A DNA stretch of 64,000 nucleotides from Prevotella sp. (GCA_021636625.1 JAJWLX010000014.1:6891-70890); one strand, 5' to 3'. Counted from the first letter of the stretch, positions 25,387 through 34,024 are shown. The notes: generated by a model from the letters alone, not told the origin. Translations and numbers: made by a program.

Positions 25387-26394
25387 TTAAAAAGCTTTTA
25401 AACTATATGCTTCATCATAAGGTATTATATCGTGATGGTCTTTGTTGTTAATCCATCCATTTTCCTTATGACTTAAATCTACAACATCTGCTCTTTTCAT
25501 ATCAACAAGAACAGACATAACTTGATTGATTACATGAATGTCTTCTTTACTTAATGCCGATGTGTCAGGTGAATCGCAAAAAAGCAAATCATATTCAAAG
25601 TCAGCACTTGCTTCTATGCTTTTTTTTGTCAAACCTTGCACATGATCATATACAGTCTCATAATGTTCAGGCACAGGCCCATATTGGATTGCACGATATG
25701 CCAGCCCACTGATGGAACGCCCATATTTCTTATAACTATAGAAATCTGCATAATACATTTCTTTATTGAGCTTTGTCTTAGGCACACCATTTTTTTCCTT
25801 GCTTACAATAAGCTGTACCATACACTGCAATTTATCTGGATTCATTTCTGAATATCCATTGTTTACCCCTCTTTTAGAATTTCCATAAAAATAGAAATAA
25901 GGAGCATCGTTGCAGTCAATATCAGAGACACACATGATGTTCTTCTTTATTCTAGAGAATGTACTTTCATCAAATTGATTTCTGCTAGACTCTAGCATCG
26001 AAAGCATACCTTCACGACTTCTTATGGCAGCAATACTCTTGCCGTTTGACTCAGACGGTAAATTTCCATTTTCATATTGGCTCCACTGATTCTGCCCAAA
26101 TCCAACAATTTTGGTTATCTGAGAATGAGAAAGCCCATAGTGCTCTCTAATCTTCCTAATCTCGTCAGGAAATGGTATTCCATGCCTAATACGATACTGG
26201 TTATACAATTCATTACACAACTGTTCATCCTGCTCTTCTGATGTAAATTGCTCACCAGTATCTTTACATACATAATATTGCACATGAACAGAATATTTCT
26301 CTTTGCGGAAGGTCTGAACCTCAGTATCTTCAACAAGATACACCGCTCCTCCGGTAAAAGGACTACTCATACTGTTGACAATCTGCTTATTCAT
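25387..26394 (-). CDS. MqsA-like HTH / Panacea (SocA, DUF4065) antitoxin
   Basis: 335 residues from ATG 26394, chosen over the ATG at 26421 because AAAGAGGAGGTG ends 3 bp before it and the upstream start lies inside the toxin gene. Residues 88-111 form an MqsA-type helix-turn-helix (LSHSQITKIVGFGQNQWSQYENGN). Residues ~190-330 resemble the Panacea domain (KTKLNKEMYYADFYSYKKYGRSISGLAYRAIQYGPVP), which neutralises toxins of many families. It probably binds its own promoter and the toxin upstream. The stop of the toxin is 13 bp before this start. Confidence 0.8.
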   Translation of the reverse strand: MNKQIVNSMSSPFTGGAVYLVEDTEVQTFRKEKYSVHVQYYVCKDTGEQFTSEEQDEQLCNELYNQYRIRHGIPFPDEIRKIREHYGLSHSQITKIVGFGQNQWSQYENGNLPSESNGKSIAAIRSREGMLSMLESSRNQFDESTFSRIKKNIMCVSDIDCNDAPYFYFYGNSKRGVNNGYSEMNPDKLQCMVQLIVSKEKNGVPKTKLNKEMYYADFYSYKKYGRSISGLAYRAIQYGPVPEHYETVYDHVQGLTKKSIEASADFEYDLLFCDSPDTSALSKEDIHVINQVMSVLVDMKRADVVDLSHKENGWINNKDHHDIIPYDEAYSLKAF

Positions 26395-26407
26395 AATCAC
26401 CTCCTCT

Positions 26408-26761
26408 TTATTTAAATGCATATTTTAAAGGATGTTCTGCGGTATGGAAAGAAATACAAATGGTATTCGTATTTGGTTTGCCAAGAGCAATTTTGACATA
26501 AACATCTACACCATCACAATCTTTACCAAACACCCACATATCTCCATAGGAAAATTCATCTAAAACCGTTTCAATATAGTCATCAGCGGTGATGCTCTTT
26601 ATGATTTCTTTTCTTGCAGAAGGTGTTATGCCAAGCATTTTTAATGCTTCTTGATTCTTTGATCGGTTCAAGAAGATAATACCTAGCACGTCCATCTTTG
26701 GCAGAAAGTGGCGGAGAAAATCTTCGACATCTTTTTTAGTTCTTACTGAATGACTATCCAT
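26408..26761 (-). CDS. Toxin of the MqsR/RelE-like type, partner of the Panacea antitoxin
   Basis: 117 residues: helical N-terminus, then MLGITPSARKEIIKSITADDYIETVL and a C-terminal beta-sheet (GDMWVFGKDCDGVDVYVKIALG ... CISFHTAEHPLKYAF). Size, MqsR-like helix-sheet order and its place directly upstream of an MqsA/Panacea antitoxin support a mRNA-interferase toxin. The exact toxin family is uncertain. A strong promoter lies 32 bp upstream. Confidence 0.7.
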   Translation of the reverse strand: MDSHSVRTKKDVEDFLRHFLPKMDVLGIIFLNRSKNQEALKMLGITPSARKEIIKSITADDYIETVLDEFSYGDMWVFGKDCDGVDVYVKIALGKPNTNTICISFHTAEHPLKYAFK

Positions 26762-26792
26762 ATTTAAACTTTGTTATTCTTGTTTTGTCTTG

Positions 26793-26824
26793 CAAAGATA
26801 TAGAAAAGGTCTTAACAAACCAAA
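26793..26824 (-). promoter_or_regulatory. Promoter of the toxin-antitoxin operon
   Basis: TATCTTTG (26793-26800) and TTTG (26821-26824) on the minus strand, 20 bp apart. A second TTTG at 26816-26819 is at non-consensus spacing. Confidence 0.75.
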
Positions 26825-26987
26825 TTTTTTCACGTTAAAGTGTATTTTTTATCCGATATTTAACATTTCTACACCTTTTCGTGGCATTATAACGATATAA
26901 ATACCTTGATGTTATCAAATCCTCTTCTATCGCTATTCATTAGCTAAAAAAAAAATTTAAGGGGGAGGGAATAGATGAGAGATAAAA

Positions 26988-27100
26988 AAGCCCCCGATGC
27001 GTCACGCACCAGGGACTCAGAAATCTATTAACAATCTTCCTATCATTATATGAAAACTGTCGTGTTTTAAATTACGGCAGTCTGTAATTCTTTTGCTATT
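26988..27100 (+). repeat. 113-bp direct repeat, copy 2
   Basis: Second copy of 24924-25036. Its hairpin is slightly decayed (GGGACT instead of GGGGCT). It lies between the toxin promoter and the 3' end of the PD-(D/E)XK gene; the rest of the 26.8-27.2 kb gap holds only AT-rich sequence with a poly-A run at 26946-26956. Confidence 0.85.
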
Positions 27101-27173
27101 TGATGCAGGCATTCCAAAATCTGCAGCTTTCTCTTTTTGCTAGGCTCATGGAATATGTATGGCTACTAAGGGA

Positions 27174-28214
27174 TTATTTCAACTTTCTGATCTGCTCTTC
27201 GGTCAATCCTGTCATTTTCATCACCATAGCATCATCCATACCATTCTTAGTCAGATTTTCTACCATACGTCTCAGCATCTCCTGCTGCTCAAACAGGTCG
27301 GCATCCTTTTGCTTGATAGCCTTCTCTTGTTCTAGAAGGTCGGCATCCTTCTGCTTGATGGCCTTCTCTTGTTCCAGAAGGTCGGCATCCTTCTGCTTGA
27401 TGGTCTTCTCTTGTTCTAGAAGGTCGGCATCCTTCTTTTCAATAAGTTTTGCCTGCTCCATAATCGCAGTATCACGATCTTCTAAAGCCTTGAAGAACTC
27501 AGCTTCAGCATTCATCTGATAACGCATTTCAGGATCAGCGGCAGCCGACTGAAGTCGATGAACAATATATTCCATTTCACCATCACCAGCATACTGCGAT
27601 TCATCTACTCTCAATACTCTCTTATCCTCCTCGTAAGCAAGAGTCTGGTCGAAGACACTCAGCACTCTCTCCAAGTGATTATTCACCTTGCCTCTTAGCA
27701 AAGGAATCTGTACGATGATGCTGTCGTGCTGCAGACTCTCCACAAACGGATCAGGCTGATCAAGCAACACCTCCTTACCCTCATAGTCGTAAATGCGATG
27801 CTGGGCATAAACCACAGGCTCATTGATTTCACCTACACGATGACCCAACAGATACACGGCTACGGTAGGAAGAGCATATTTATTGTCAGATTCTTTCGTC
27901 ATATTCTCCTTGTTGTTATATTGCAAGGCGAGATATTGACGGAAGCGTAAAGTTTCTGTCTCAAGCCACGTCTTCTGCAGTTCGATAAGAATCAGTTTCT
28001 GTGAACCATCCTTCTCCTTCACCTTGGCGGCAAAGTCGATTCTGAACATGGAAATGGCATTGCGATTGATATTGCTGTATTCGTTGCGGCGCATCTTTAC
28101 CTCCAGCACCTCCTTCTGCAAGAGTGCCGAAAGAATGGTCTTGGCGATGCGCTCGTCCTCCATCAGGTATTTGAACACGGCATCATAAAGTGGATTTGCA
28201 ACATATACCATCAT
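27174..28214 (-). CDS. PD-(D/E)XK nuclease family transposase-like protein with 14-residue repeats
   Basis: 346 residues. The N-terminal domain (NPLYDAVFKYLMEDERIAKTILSALL, RIDFAAKVKEKDG, LILIELQKTWLE) has the D ... ELQK spacing of Rpn-like PD-(D/E)XK proteins, which are abundant in Bacteroidales and linked to DNA cutting. The C-terminal third contains KDADLLEQEKAIKQ repeated about 3.5-4 times (exact 42-bp units at the DNA level), probably a coiled coil, and ends with an RpnC-like KMTGLTEEQIRKL tail. A full promoter is at 28261-28292. Confidence 0.85.
   Translation of the reverse strand: MMVYVANPLYDAVFKYLMEDERIAKTILSALLQKEVLEVKMRRNEYSNINRNAISMFRIDFAAKVKEKDGSQKLILIELQKTWLETETLRFRQYLALQYNNKENMTKESDNKYALPTVAVYLLGHRVGEINEPVVYAQHRIYDYEGKEVLLDQPDPFVESLQHDSIIVQIPLLRGKVNNHLERVLSVFDQTLAYEEDKRVLRVDESQYAGDGEMEYIVHRLQSAAADPEMRYQMNAEAEFFKALEDRDTAIMEQAKLIEKKDADLLEQEKTIKQKDADLLEQEKAIKQKDADLLEQEKAIKQKDADLFEQQEMLRRMVENLTKNGMDDAMVMKMTGLTEEQIRKLK
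27295..27462. repeat. 42-bp coding minisatellite, about four copies
   Basis: The word AGGTCGGCATCC starts at 27295, 27337, 27379 and 27421, an exact 42-bp period; the first three units differ by a few bases and the fourth is partial. It stays in frame (14 residues), so copy-number change would alter length without breaking the protein. Confidence 0.9.
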
Positions 28215-28260
28215 AACTTACTATTTATTAATTGAATGAATTGTTTTAACTCCTATCCTG

Positions 28261-28292
28261 CAAATATACGCCAATTATTCGAAACCACCAAA
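28261..28292 (-). promoter_or_regulatory. Promoter of the PD-(D/E)XK gene
   Basis: TATATTTG (28261-28268) and TTTG (28289-28292) on the minus strand with a 20-bp spacer. Confidence 0.75.
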
Positions 28293-28451
28293 TTATTTCT
28301 GTTAAATCTCGCAGTATCAAGGGGCAAAAAAATATTTTTATCACTTCATCTACTATAGTCACGAAGTATTCATCTCTTTGGTTATGTCACGGAATTTTCA
28401 TTTTTTTGCAATGCGTAAGGCAATGTCGCCTTTGCATAAAATAAAATAATA

Positions 28452-28994
28452 ATGAAAAAGAAGACAAAAAACAAACCAAGAACCAAGGCTACCATCTACA
28501 TTCAATATGATGCAGAGAAGGCCGAAAATCTCATTGGCTACGCCACAAGATGGGACATCCGTAGAACTGAAACCTTGAACATCAGCCGATTCATCCGAAT
28601 GTTGACAGAGAAATACAAGGTTACGAAATCAGCCTTTCACGAGACAAGTGGAATACACAACATGGCATTCAACAAATACCAGAACATACCCGACAACTGC
28701 TGCCTGTCAACGGAAGCTATCGAGCGAATTGCCGTGTGCATCCTCCTCCTGGAACCACCCCTCAACGTAGACCCAGACTTTGCAGTCGACTGCGTGAAAA
28801 AGAAAGGAGGCTTCCGTGGGGTGATTGCCAACATGAGTCAAGAAGATATCGACGATATGAGAGAGGAATTTCGTAAAGTATTCGGAACATTCGGTTATCA
28901 TCTGACACACTCCATCAAGAGCCTGGATCAGCTTAACGAAATGAATGTATTCTACTTCAACATATTCACTAACGTAAATGGTAAATTGAAATGA
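28452..28994 (+). CDS. Unknown protein, first gene of the phage-like module
   Basis: 180 residues, strongly basic at the start (MKKKTKNKPRTKATIYIQYD) with a helical remainder. No family recognised. It overlaps the next gene by 4 bp (ATGA), so the two are translationally coupled; a DNA-binding regulator or replication accessory protein would fit the context but nothing in the sequence proves it. Confidence 0.7.
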   Translation: MKKKTKNKPRTKATIYIQYDAEKAENLIGYATRWDIRRTETLNISRFIRMLTEKYKVTKSAFHETSGIHNMAFNKYQNIPDNCCLSTEAIERIAVCILLLEPPLNVDPDFAVDCVKKKGGFRGVIANMSQEDIDDMREEFRKVFGTFGYHLTHSIKSLDQLNEMNVFYFNIFTNVNGKLK

Positions 28995-30013
28995 AAAACA
29001 ACACAACCAGCAATGACACCTGCTACACCATCCAGCCGCTCACCACCAGCATCGATATCAAGACGGAGCGAAAGCTCATCGCCAGCTGGCATACCAGCGG
29101 GCTGACGGATACGCAGATCCGCAAAATGCTGATGCTCTACTTCGGAGAACCAGCATGGATGAATCAGCAAAAACTGTACGACAGTTATAGATTTTCTGAT
29201 ATCACAGAGGGACTGCGATTCCATAGCCGACATGATTTCGTGGAAATCCTGCTCAGATGCTCAGGATTCGGATTCATCTGGAAGAATGATGAGAAGCCTC
29301 ATACCGACCAGAATCTCATGGCGTTTTACACTCCTATCTGGCATGTCAGCGACGAGAAAGACATGGGAAACAACCACGATCTGAACCAAAGCTTGCAAAC
29401 CTTGCAACCCGTTATTAATAATAATATATATAATAAAAAGAAAAATATAAGCAAGAATGTAACGGGTTGCAAAACTTGCACGCCCGAGTACGAGAAGGAA
29501 GTGGAAGCAGCAGCCAAGGAGCTCCTCAATTACATCGGAACCGACCCGGATGCTTACGCCAAGGTGGTAAAGCCCGTGAATGAAATTACGCAGAAACTTA
29601 ATCCGAATCTCTACATTAATCCGGAGGATGCCTGCCCTACCAACATGGCTACAAACACTTTCTTCAACGACTATCTGTATCCCTATCTGCTCAAGAACAG
29701 CAAGGCGCTGATGAACATCAAGAACCCGGTGGGCAAAAGCTGCTGGCTCGCCAATCTCATCAAATACGATTTCATGCAGAAGAACATCATGCGTGCCGTG
29801 AATGATGCCACCAAGTACCTCAAGCTGCATGCAGCAGAAATGATGCGGCAGTACCGACCTATCTCGAATTTCGAGTATCAGGACAAGGCGTCGAAGCAGC
29901 GATTCTATGATACGACACGAAGTGATGGAACCCAGGAGCAGCATCGAATACCACCGGATGCTGCTCCGAGACCATCCGGCAACGCTGCCTGGAACAAATT
30001 CTCGCACACCTGA
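28991..30013 (+). CDS. Putative replication protein with an internal origin-like sequence
   Basis: 340 residues of unrecognised family. An N-terminal domain (~1-130, KLIASWHTSGLTDTQIRKMLMLYFG) and a C-terminal helical domain (~165-310) are joined by a low-complexity linker (VINNNIYNKKKNISKNV). The linker DNA is an AT-rich loop flanked by TTGCAA words and a 13-bp inverted repeat. This two-domain plan with an iteron/AT-rich linker, followed by a replicative helicase gene, is the arrangement of lambda gene O. The initiator role is an inference. Confidence 0.65.
   Translation: MKNNTTSNDTCYTIQPLTTSIDIKTERKLIASWHTSGLTDTQIRKMLMLYFGEPAWMNQQKLYDSYRFSDITEGLRFHSRHDFVEILLRCSGFGFIWKNDEKPHTDQNLMAFYTPIWHVSDEKDMGNNHDLNQSLQTLQPVINNNIYNKKKNISKNVTGCKTCTPEYEKEVEAAAKELLNYIGTDPDAYAKVVKPVNEITQKLNPNLYINPEDACPTNMATNTFFNDYLYPYLLKNSKALMNIKNPVGKSCWLANLIKYDFMQKNIMRAVNDATKYLKLHAAEMMRQYRPISNFEYQDKASKQRFYDTTRSDGTQEQHRIPPDAAPRPSGNAAWNKFSHT
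29393..29482. other. Candidate replication origin (iterons, inverted repeat, AT-rich core)
   Basis: TTGCAACCCGTTA (29402-29414) is the perfect inverse of 29460-29472. The 45-nt loop between them is almost pure A/T. TTGCAA occurs at 29393, 29402 and 29467, with a related CTTGCA at 29475. It lies wholly inside an intact reading frame, 0.6 kb upstream of the primase-helicase. Confidence 0.5.
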
Positions 30014-30081
30014 GTTGTTCCAAAGTAATTCAATTAAAGCTTGAACAAACAATACAACAACAACATAAAATTACTAAAAAC

Positions 30082-32304
30082 ATGCAAGAAGACCAACAAA
30101 ATCAAAACAGAAATGAGAAGCCACGTTACTATGCTACCGACTTCAATGAAATCAAGGAGAATCTCTCAGATGAAGAGAAGCTGCTCTTCGAGAGATACAA
30201 GCAAATGCTCAGCGGCATCATCCCTGCTGATGATACTCCATCCCCCAAGGATCTCCTCAATCACCTGAAGAACATCAGCCAGAAAACCATGAAGCTGATG
30301 GCTGGAGGAAAGCTCGACATCCGCGTAACCTGTCCGAAATGCGGAAAGCGTCACTGCTTCATCAAGGTAGATAACGGATTGACTCACTGCTGGTCGTGCA
30401 ACTGGAGCGGATACCTGGAGGAGATGAAATCGCTCCTCGGAAAGGGCAGCGGTAAGGTGAACGGAAACTACTATGCCAACGCCCAGAAAAAGCAGCAGGA
30501 TGAACACAAGGCTAAGGACTACGTGCCCATGCTGCCCGATGACTTCCTCGAGATAGATGCCGAAACACGCTCCTGGCTCTACCCCATCTACCCCTTCAAG
30601 ACCCAGGAAGAGCAGCAGCAGTTCATCGACCACTTCCACCCCGCCAACCTCCTCTCGCGCCATCCCAAGGCCCGTCCCCTGATTACCGCCCCCGAACTCG
30701 CCTCGCTCCAGTCGATGGTGCAGCGATACATCCAGGCTATGAAGCTCTCGCCCGACATCATCGTCCAGGAAGGAGTGATGTGCGCATGGATGAAGCAGAA
30801 CGCTGATGACCCCAAAAGCGAGGACCCGAAAGGCGTGGAGATGGTGCCTGCCATCGCCTACTGCAACTACCTGGACGGCAAGATCATCAACGTGAAGTTC
30901 CGCTCCGTGAAGCAGCACCCCGTCACCGGCGAGTGGAGCAAGCTCTTCTGCCAGGTTTCCCCCACCAAGCCCTGCGCTCCCTACGGCATCGACAGCATCA
31001 ACCTGCTCCGTCCCGACGCACAGTCCATCCGACAGCTCATCATCACCGAGGGCGAAAAGGACCGTCTCACGCTGATGACCTGCGGATTCCCCTACGTGCT
31101 GAGCATCGCCAACGGCGCCAGCACCAACATCGAGGAGAGTCACGAGGCTTTCGACGAGTGGATTCAGCAGGCGGGCGAGATCATCATCTGCGGCGATACC
31201 GACCGTCCGGGCCGCCGACTGGTGAAACTCCTGATAGAGCAATACCAGACCCGCGCCAAGGTTACCACGCTGCCGCAGGGCAAGAAGGACATCAGCGAGG
31301 TATATGAGGCTTTCGGAAGCCGCGAGGTGCAGCGAATCATAGCCGAAGCGCAGGGCATCAGCGACGCCGACATCTACGACCTCTCCGAGCACAAGGAGGA
31401 CATCCTCGACATCATGATGGGCAACTACGACCGTGGCTACGAGGTGGGGATGGGCGGACTCACCGACGGCATCTTCCACCCCACTTCCGAGGGCGGACTC
31501 ATCATCCTCACCGGTCGCCCGAACTCGGGAAAGACGGATTTCCTCAACTGCCTGATGGCGCATCTGATGTACCACAACCAGAAGCGCGTGGCGTTCTTCT
31601 CGTTCGAGAAACCTATCAAGGGCAAGCACGTGAGGGAGATTGCCCGCATAGCCCTGGGGGTGAGGAACACGGAGGATATGGACGGCGCCGAATCGCCCGA
31701 AGAGGCAAGGCAGGAGAACCGCAGGGTGCTGGATTTCCTGTCGGAGCACATGGTGGATTTCGATACGAAGACCCGTCTGCCCGACAGCAACTACATCATC
31801 GGAATGATGGAGGCGATGATGAACCGCAAGAAGCAGAAGATTGATTATCTGGTGATAGACCCGTATGTATTCATCAACATGACCGAGGGCGGCAGCCGTG
31901 CCACGGAGACGGAGAAGGTGAGACTGATGCTGACAAAGCTGCAGGCATGGAGCCGTACACGCCACATCTGGACGGTGGTAGTGGCCCACCCGAGAATACA
32001 GTACAAGGACGGTCATGAGGCCTTTCCGCCGCTGGATATCTACTCCGTTGCGGGCAGTGCCCAGTGGGCTAACCTCGCCGACTTCCTGCTCACCGTAAAC
32101 CGCATCTCGAAGCCCGAGGAGGGAAAGATGTTTACCATCGTAGAGATGCTGAAGGTGAGAGACCAGGAGTTCTGTCATCCCGGAAAGGTGTACTACGTGC
32201 GCCAGCCCTGCGGCAGATACGACGAAAGGGAATCGGAGAACGACTGCATAGCCGAGGCAATGCAGGGCAAGGTGCTGGCGAAGGACGATGAACCCTGGAG
32301 ATAG
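30082..32304 (+). CDS. Primase-helicase (zinc finger, TOPRIM, DnaB/Twinkle-like RecA)
   Basis: 740 residues. A zinc-binding domain (CPKCGKRHC ... CWSC, residues 84-106) is followed by a TOPRIM domain (LIITEGEKDRL near 319, GDTDRPGRR near 371) and a RecA-type helicase core with Walker A GRPNSGKT near 478-485 and Walker B YLVIDP near 587. This is the T7 gp4/Twinkle plan of a single-chain primase and hexameric helicase. The start is the ATG at 30082 after an A-rich leader. The gene is markedly richer in G+C, especially at third positions, than flanking chromosomal genes, which suggests acquisition. Confidence 0.88.
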   Translation: MQEDQQNQNRNEKPRYYATDFNEIKENLSDEEKLLFERYKQMLSGIIPADDTPSPKDLLNHLKNISQKTMKLMAGGKLDIRVTCPKCGKRHCFIKVDNGLTHCWSCNWSGYLEEMKSLLGKGSGKVNGNYYANAQKKQQDEHKAKDYVPMLPDDFLEIDAETRSWLYPIYPFKTQEEQQQFIDHFHPANLLSRHPKARPLITAPELASLQSMVQRYIQAMKLSPDIIVQEGVMCAWMKQNADDPKSEDPKGVEMVPAIAYCNYLDGKIINVKFRSVKQHPVTGEWSKLFCQVSPTKPCAPYGIDSINLLRPDAQSIRQLIITEGEKDRLTLMTCGFPYVLSIANGASTNIEESHEAFDEWIQQAGEIIICGDTDRPGRRLVKLLIEQYQTRAKVTTLPQGKKDISEVYEAFGSREVQRIIAEAQGISDADIYDLSEHKEDILDIMMGNYDRGYEVGMGGLTDGIFHPTSEGGLIILTGRPNSGKTDFLNCLMAHLMYHNQKRVAFFSFEKPIKGKHVREIARIALGVRNTEDMDGAESPEEARQENRRVLDFLSEHMVDFDTKTRLPDSNYIIGMMEAMMNRKKQKIDYLVIDPYVFINMTEGGSRATETEKVRLMLTKLQAWSRTRHIWTVVVAHPRIQYKDGHEAFPPLDIYSVAGSAQWANLADFLLTVNRISKPEEGKMFTIVEMLKVRDQEFCHPGKVYYVRQPCGRYDERESENDCIAEAMQGKVLAKDDEPWR

Positions 32305-32328
32305 TGAATTTCAAAAAACGATACGCCT

Positions 32329-32760
32329 ATGACAAGAGAAGAATACAATGAGCTGAGAGCACGGGCACACGAGATGATGCTCGACGACTATAAGTGGATG
32401 CTGGATCAGGAATCGGGCATCCGGGAGTGGCGATGTCCCAAGAGATGGATCATCGAGTTCGTACACGACGTAAGCGACTATGTGATGGTGAGGAGCAGCG
32501 GCGAGGAGGACGTGGGCGATGAGTGGCACGATGATCTCCTGCGCCCCATCCCCCTGCAGAAGCTCTACCGCCAGTTCTTCCAGAAGAGCTGCATTCCCAC
32601 ACCCAATCATCCGGACAAGGCGCTGAGCAAGCTCAGGGGTATGGAACAGCGCAACAGCATCTACCCCGACAGCATCACGAGATTCTACATGGAGCAGCTG
32701 CAGAAGAATCCTCCCTGCCGAATCATCGAGCTGCTGATCATGGAAGGAGGAGAAAGCTGA
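32329..32760 (+). CDS. Unknown protein of the phage-like module
   Basis: 143 residues, acidic, without signal peptide or membrane helices (MTREEYNELRARAHEMMLDDYKWML at the start). It shares the high G+C of the primase-helicase gene 24 bp upstream and is the last gene before a cluster of hairpins. Family unknown. Confidence 0.65.
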   Translation: MTREEYNELRARAHEMMLDDYKWMLDQESGIREWRCPKRWIIEFVHDVSDYVMVRSSGEEDVGDEWHDDLLRPIPLQKLYRQFFQKSCIPTPNHPDKALSKLRGMEQRNSIYPDSITRFYMEQLQKNPPCRIIELLIMEGGES

Positions 32761-32818
32761 AAAGAGCCTCTATTGGTCTGGAATAGAGCCTCTTTTACCC
32801 TGCAATAGAGGCTCTTTT
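32760..32818 (+). terminator. Terminator-like hairpin after the primase-helicase operon
   Basis: A perfect 16-bp stem (32760-32775 with 32803-32818, AAAAGAGCCTCTATTG and complement) with a 27-nt loop that contains a third copy of AATAGAGCCTCTTTT, so alternative pairings are possible. Only a short T-run follows. Confidence 0.6.
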
Positions 32819-32825
32819 GGCGATG

Positions 32826-32862
32826 AAATGAGCCTAAAACAAACGTTACGTTAGGCTCATTT
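32826..32862 (+). terminator. Second hairpin of the cluster
   Basis: A 12-bp stem AAATGAGCCTAA (32826-32837) with TTAGGCTCATTT (32851-32862), followed by a separate AAAGAGGCTC copy at 32871. No T-run. Confidence 0.45.
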
Positions 32863-32897
32863 CTGACCCAAAAGAGGCTCAAATGAATAATCCTAGG

Positions 32898-32933
32898 AGG
32901 ATGTGTCATAAGTTTATGTCACATCCTCTTTTT
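32898..32933 (+). terminator. Third hairpin with T-run
   Basis: AGGATGTG/CACATCCT plus inner CATAA/TTATG (32898-32927) followed by TTTTT. Its GTGTCATAAG word recurs in the terminator at 35296 and, inverted, at 33391-33405. Confidence 0.75.
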
Positions 32934-32953
32934 AATTTATTCATCATTTTTTC

Positions 32954-33380
32954 TTCATCGGATTACACGGAGTTATCGGAAGAGCATTCTTGCTGTACGG
33001 ATTACGCACGGAATTTAAACGGAAAGCGACCTATGCGGTCGAGGCGACTTAAACCACATGTTATAAGGTCACGCAGATTTCACGACTTTACGTTTTTTGT
33101 CCCACAGATTTCACAGATTTACACAGATTTTTTTTGCGTATTAGATGAAGAAAAATCTGCGTCACCCCATAGACCGAACAGGTCTAAATCTGTGTAAATC
33201 TGTGAAATCTGTGGGACAAAAAAAAACGTATGATAGTAAAATCTGCGTCATCTGTGAAATCTGTGGGACTATACATCATGCAGTTCCGGTTCCTCGACCG
33301 AACAGGTCGCTTTCCGTATAAATTCCGTGCGTAATCCGTACAGCAAGAATGCATCCGATAACTCAGCGTAATCCGATGAA
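32954..33380. repeat. Long inverted-repeat element, ~427 bp
   Basis: The left arm (CATCGGATTACACGGAGTTATCGG ... ATTACGCACGG ... CGGAAAGCGACC) is mirrored by the right arm to 33380, about 80 bp each with a few mismatches. Inside are the CCACAGATTTCACAGATT words and complements shared with 15301-15563. The element is itself flanked by inverted GTGTCATAAG / CTTATGACAC words (32903 and 33391). No transposase. The 300+ bp gap holds nothing else except the promoter at 33504. Confidence 0.8.
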
Positions 33381-33503
33381 AAAAATACGTCATGAACTTA
33401 TGACACACCCCCTATTGCAGAAGATGGTAATTACGCTAAGGGCAAAAGCTTTAAAACTGACGCGGTAACCCTCGATGTAACCCTCCCTGTAACCCCCAAA
33501 CCC

Positions 33504-33534
33504 TTGACAAACCCGAAAAAATTTCGTATCTTTG
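33504..33534 (+). promoter_or_regulatory. Promoter of the M15 peptidase gene
   Basis: TTG (33504-33506) and TATCTTTG (33527-33534) with a 20-bp spacer, 19 bp before the start codon. Confidence 0.75.
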
Positions 33535-33553
33535 CATCGTAAACCAATTACTA

Positions 33554-34024
33554 ATGCTTATGGAAACACACACAATGTTAGAACTGGAGAGGATGCAGCA
33601 GATGCTCCTCTCCACTCACTTCGCCCTCGGAGAGTTTCTCCGCTCGGGCACCGCCATCAAGTATGGCATCGACAACACTCCACAAAGCTCCATGGTCATC
33701 ATCCGTCTGATGATGCTGTGCGAGCAGGTACTGGAACCACTTCGTCTGCATTGCGGCATCATCACCATCACGAGCGGGTATCGCTGTCCGCAGCTCAATC
33801 TCGCCGTGCATGGCGTACCGGGCAGTCAGCATACCCTGGGCGAGGCTGCCGACATCTTCATCCCGAACGAGGAGATTCTGGCTAAGTACAGAAAATTCAT
33901 AGAATCGAGCTGCACCTTCGACCAGCTGATCCTGGAGCCTCGCGGCGCCTCTCCCGGCAATCACCGTTGGCTGCACGTAAGCTACACCATGCGGCGGAAG
34001 AACCGTCAGCAGGTATTGATGTAA
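33554..34024 (+). CDS. Peptidase M15-type D-Ala-D-Ala carboxypeptidase/endolysin
   Basis: 156 residues. The M15A zinc site is clear: SGYRCPQLNLAV, then H93 and D100 in SQHTLGEAADIF, and H141 in WLHVSY. These enzymes cleave peptide crosslinks of peptidoglycan, and this short form without signal peptide is common as a phage endolysin. It lies in the module just upstream of a smalltalk microprotein and an HU-HIG protein, in the place where Bacteroidales often have an amidase. The ATG at 33560 is an alternative start. Confidence 0.85.
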   Translation: MLMETHTMLELERMQQMLLSTHFALGEFLRSGTAIKYGIDNTPQSSMVIIRLMMLCEQVLEPLRLHCGIITITSGYRCPQLNLAVHGVPGSQHTLGEAADIFIPNEEILAKYRKFIESSCTFDQLILEPRGASPGNHRWLHVSYTMRRKNRQQVLM

